6,577 bases of DNA from Bryobacteraceae bacterium (lineage in GTDB: Bacteria; Acidobacteriota; Terriglobia; Bryobacterales; Bryobacteraceae), in NCBI GenBank assembly GCA_025350445.1, contig JANXXV010000783.1, forward strand, positions 1-6,577. Direction: 5' to 3'. Under the pieces are notes generated by a model that saw only the letters and a list, made by a program, of their open reading frames with translations, did not search any database and was not told the origin of the DNA. The translations under genes and the position numbers were made by a program. Below, one piece after another: positions 6,272 to 6,577 of the stretch (position 1 is its first letter; the number at the start of each line of letters is the position of its first letter).

Positions 6272-6577
6272 CTCTCTGAAAATGCCCGGTAGCTTCGGCT
6301 TCGCACGCGAGCCCTCAGCTCTTGCGATTCCACGAGATTAGGCAGCAGCTCCAGTTGGCTGAAACACGCGCATCCCATCCCGTCGGTATTGACGCAGCTT
6401 CGCCTCCGTTCAGAAGTCCGCAAGCCCGACCCGTCAGTAGTAATCCGGCCATAACCCTGGGACTGGCATCAAGTCGTAGCCAATTGTCCGGAATGGTGAC
6501 CCACCCAAGTCGCTCGGGCCGTCAACTGAGCTGTTACAGCGAGGTAGACTGGAGCGATGCGTGAGGCGATGGTTTAT
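6272..6577. other. 306-base right flank without an assignable gene
   Basis: No coding region could be supported here. The plus-strand frame at 6322-6564 is Ser/Pro/Arg-rich without recognisable motifs. On the minus strand a frame is open from the right edge to a TGA at 6434-6436, ending PVPGLWPDYY, and an overlapping minus frame reads LGWVTIPDNW. Neither matches a family I know; either could be the tail of a degraded gene, a structured RNA or mobile-element end, or chance. At the edge, ATG 6557 opens MREAMVY with GGAG only two bases before the start codon. It might begin a rightward gene, but seven codons are too few to identify it. Confidence 0.3.
6297..6313 (+). terminator. Weak hairpin after the AbiGi-like gene, possible terminator
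   Basis: GGCT(T)CG and CGAGCC pair around a CACG loop with one bulged T, 25 bases after the TAG at 6269-6271. The stem is GC-rich, but no T-run follows, so rho-independent termination is doubtful. Confidence 0.2.

Noticed and set aside
6235..6423. 62-codon minus-strand frame as an antisense partner of the AbiGi-like gene
   Set aside because: The sequence is low in information, Arg/Ser-rich, without a ribosome site or known motif, and overlaps the end of the real gene.
1..6577. CRISPR array, tRNA, rRNA or complete insertion sequence
   Set aside because: No regularly spaced repeats, cloverleaf-like sequence, rRNA signature or transposase with terminal inverted repeats was seen by eye on either strand.

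Overview
The window reads as a bacterial chromosome segment with high GC in most genes. The family content (two-gene alkaline-phosphatase-superfamily operon, multi-spanning membrane 'sulfatase' ending in LKSLGYAQ, an N-terminal IGPGAGFAFLGSF motif) recalls Acidobacteriota of the Solibacter/Bryobacterales type. That placement rests on family resemblance alone and is tentative.

Left half (1-2676, minus strand): two translationally coupled genes are read right to left. The first (2676-1795) is a 293-residue soluble sulfatase-fold protein with Thr at the nucleophile position. The second begins on a GTG that overlaps the first gene's TGA (GTGA) and runs off the left edge. It encodes a signal- or membrane-anchored type I phosphodiesterase/nucleotide pyrophosphatase-like enzyme, of which 599 residues are visible. 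The longest minus-strand open frame here (396-1856) is an out-of-frame shadow of this gene.

Middle (2677-4951): a 97-bp divergent intergenic region holds the palindrome ATCATATGAT, which places a -10-like TATGAT on both strands. It separates the minus operon from a plus-strand 725-residue protein with about seven membrane helices and a C-terminal sulfatase/alkaline-phosphatase domain, also with Thr as the likely nucleophile. Three members of one enzyme superfamily therefore sit around a single control region. A joint role in envelope phospho-ester or glycan chemistry is plausible but is not shown by the sequence.

Right half (4941-6577): a small exported helical protein with two LTxxQ-like motifs (Spy/CpxP-like) overlaps the end of the membrane enzyme and is probably coupled to it. 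After a 167-185 bp gap comes a stand-alone gene, partly AT-richer by eye, whose protein resembles the AbiGi/DUF2971-type phage-resistance-associated family (SFTEAP and EREWR motifs). The last 306 bases hold no gene I can assign. They contain a weak hairpin, two unexplained minus-strand open frames and, at the very edge, a possible start of a rightward gene.

No rRNA, tRNA, CRISPR array or complete insertion sequence was recognised. The most noteworthy points are the three-enzyme superfamily cluster, its Thr-for-Cys active sites, and the orphan AbiGi-like gene beside an unexplained right flank.
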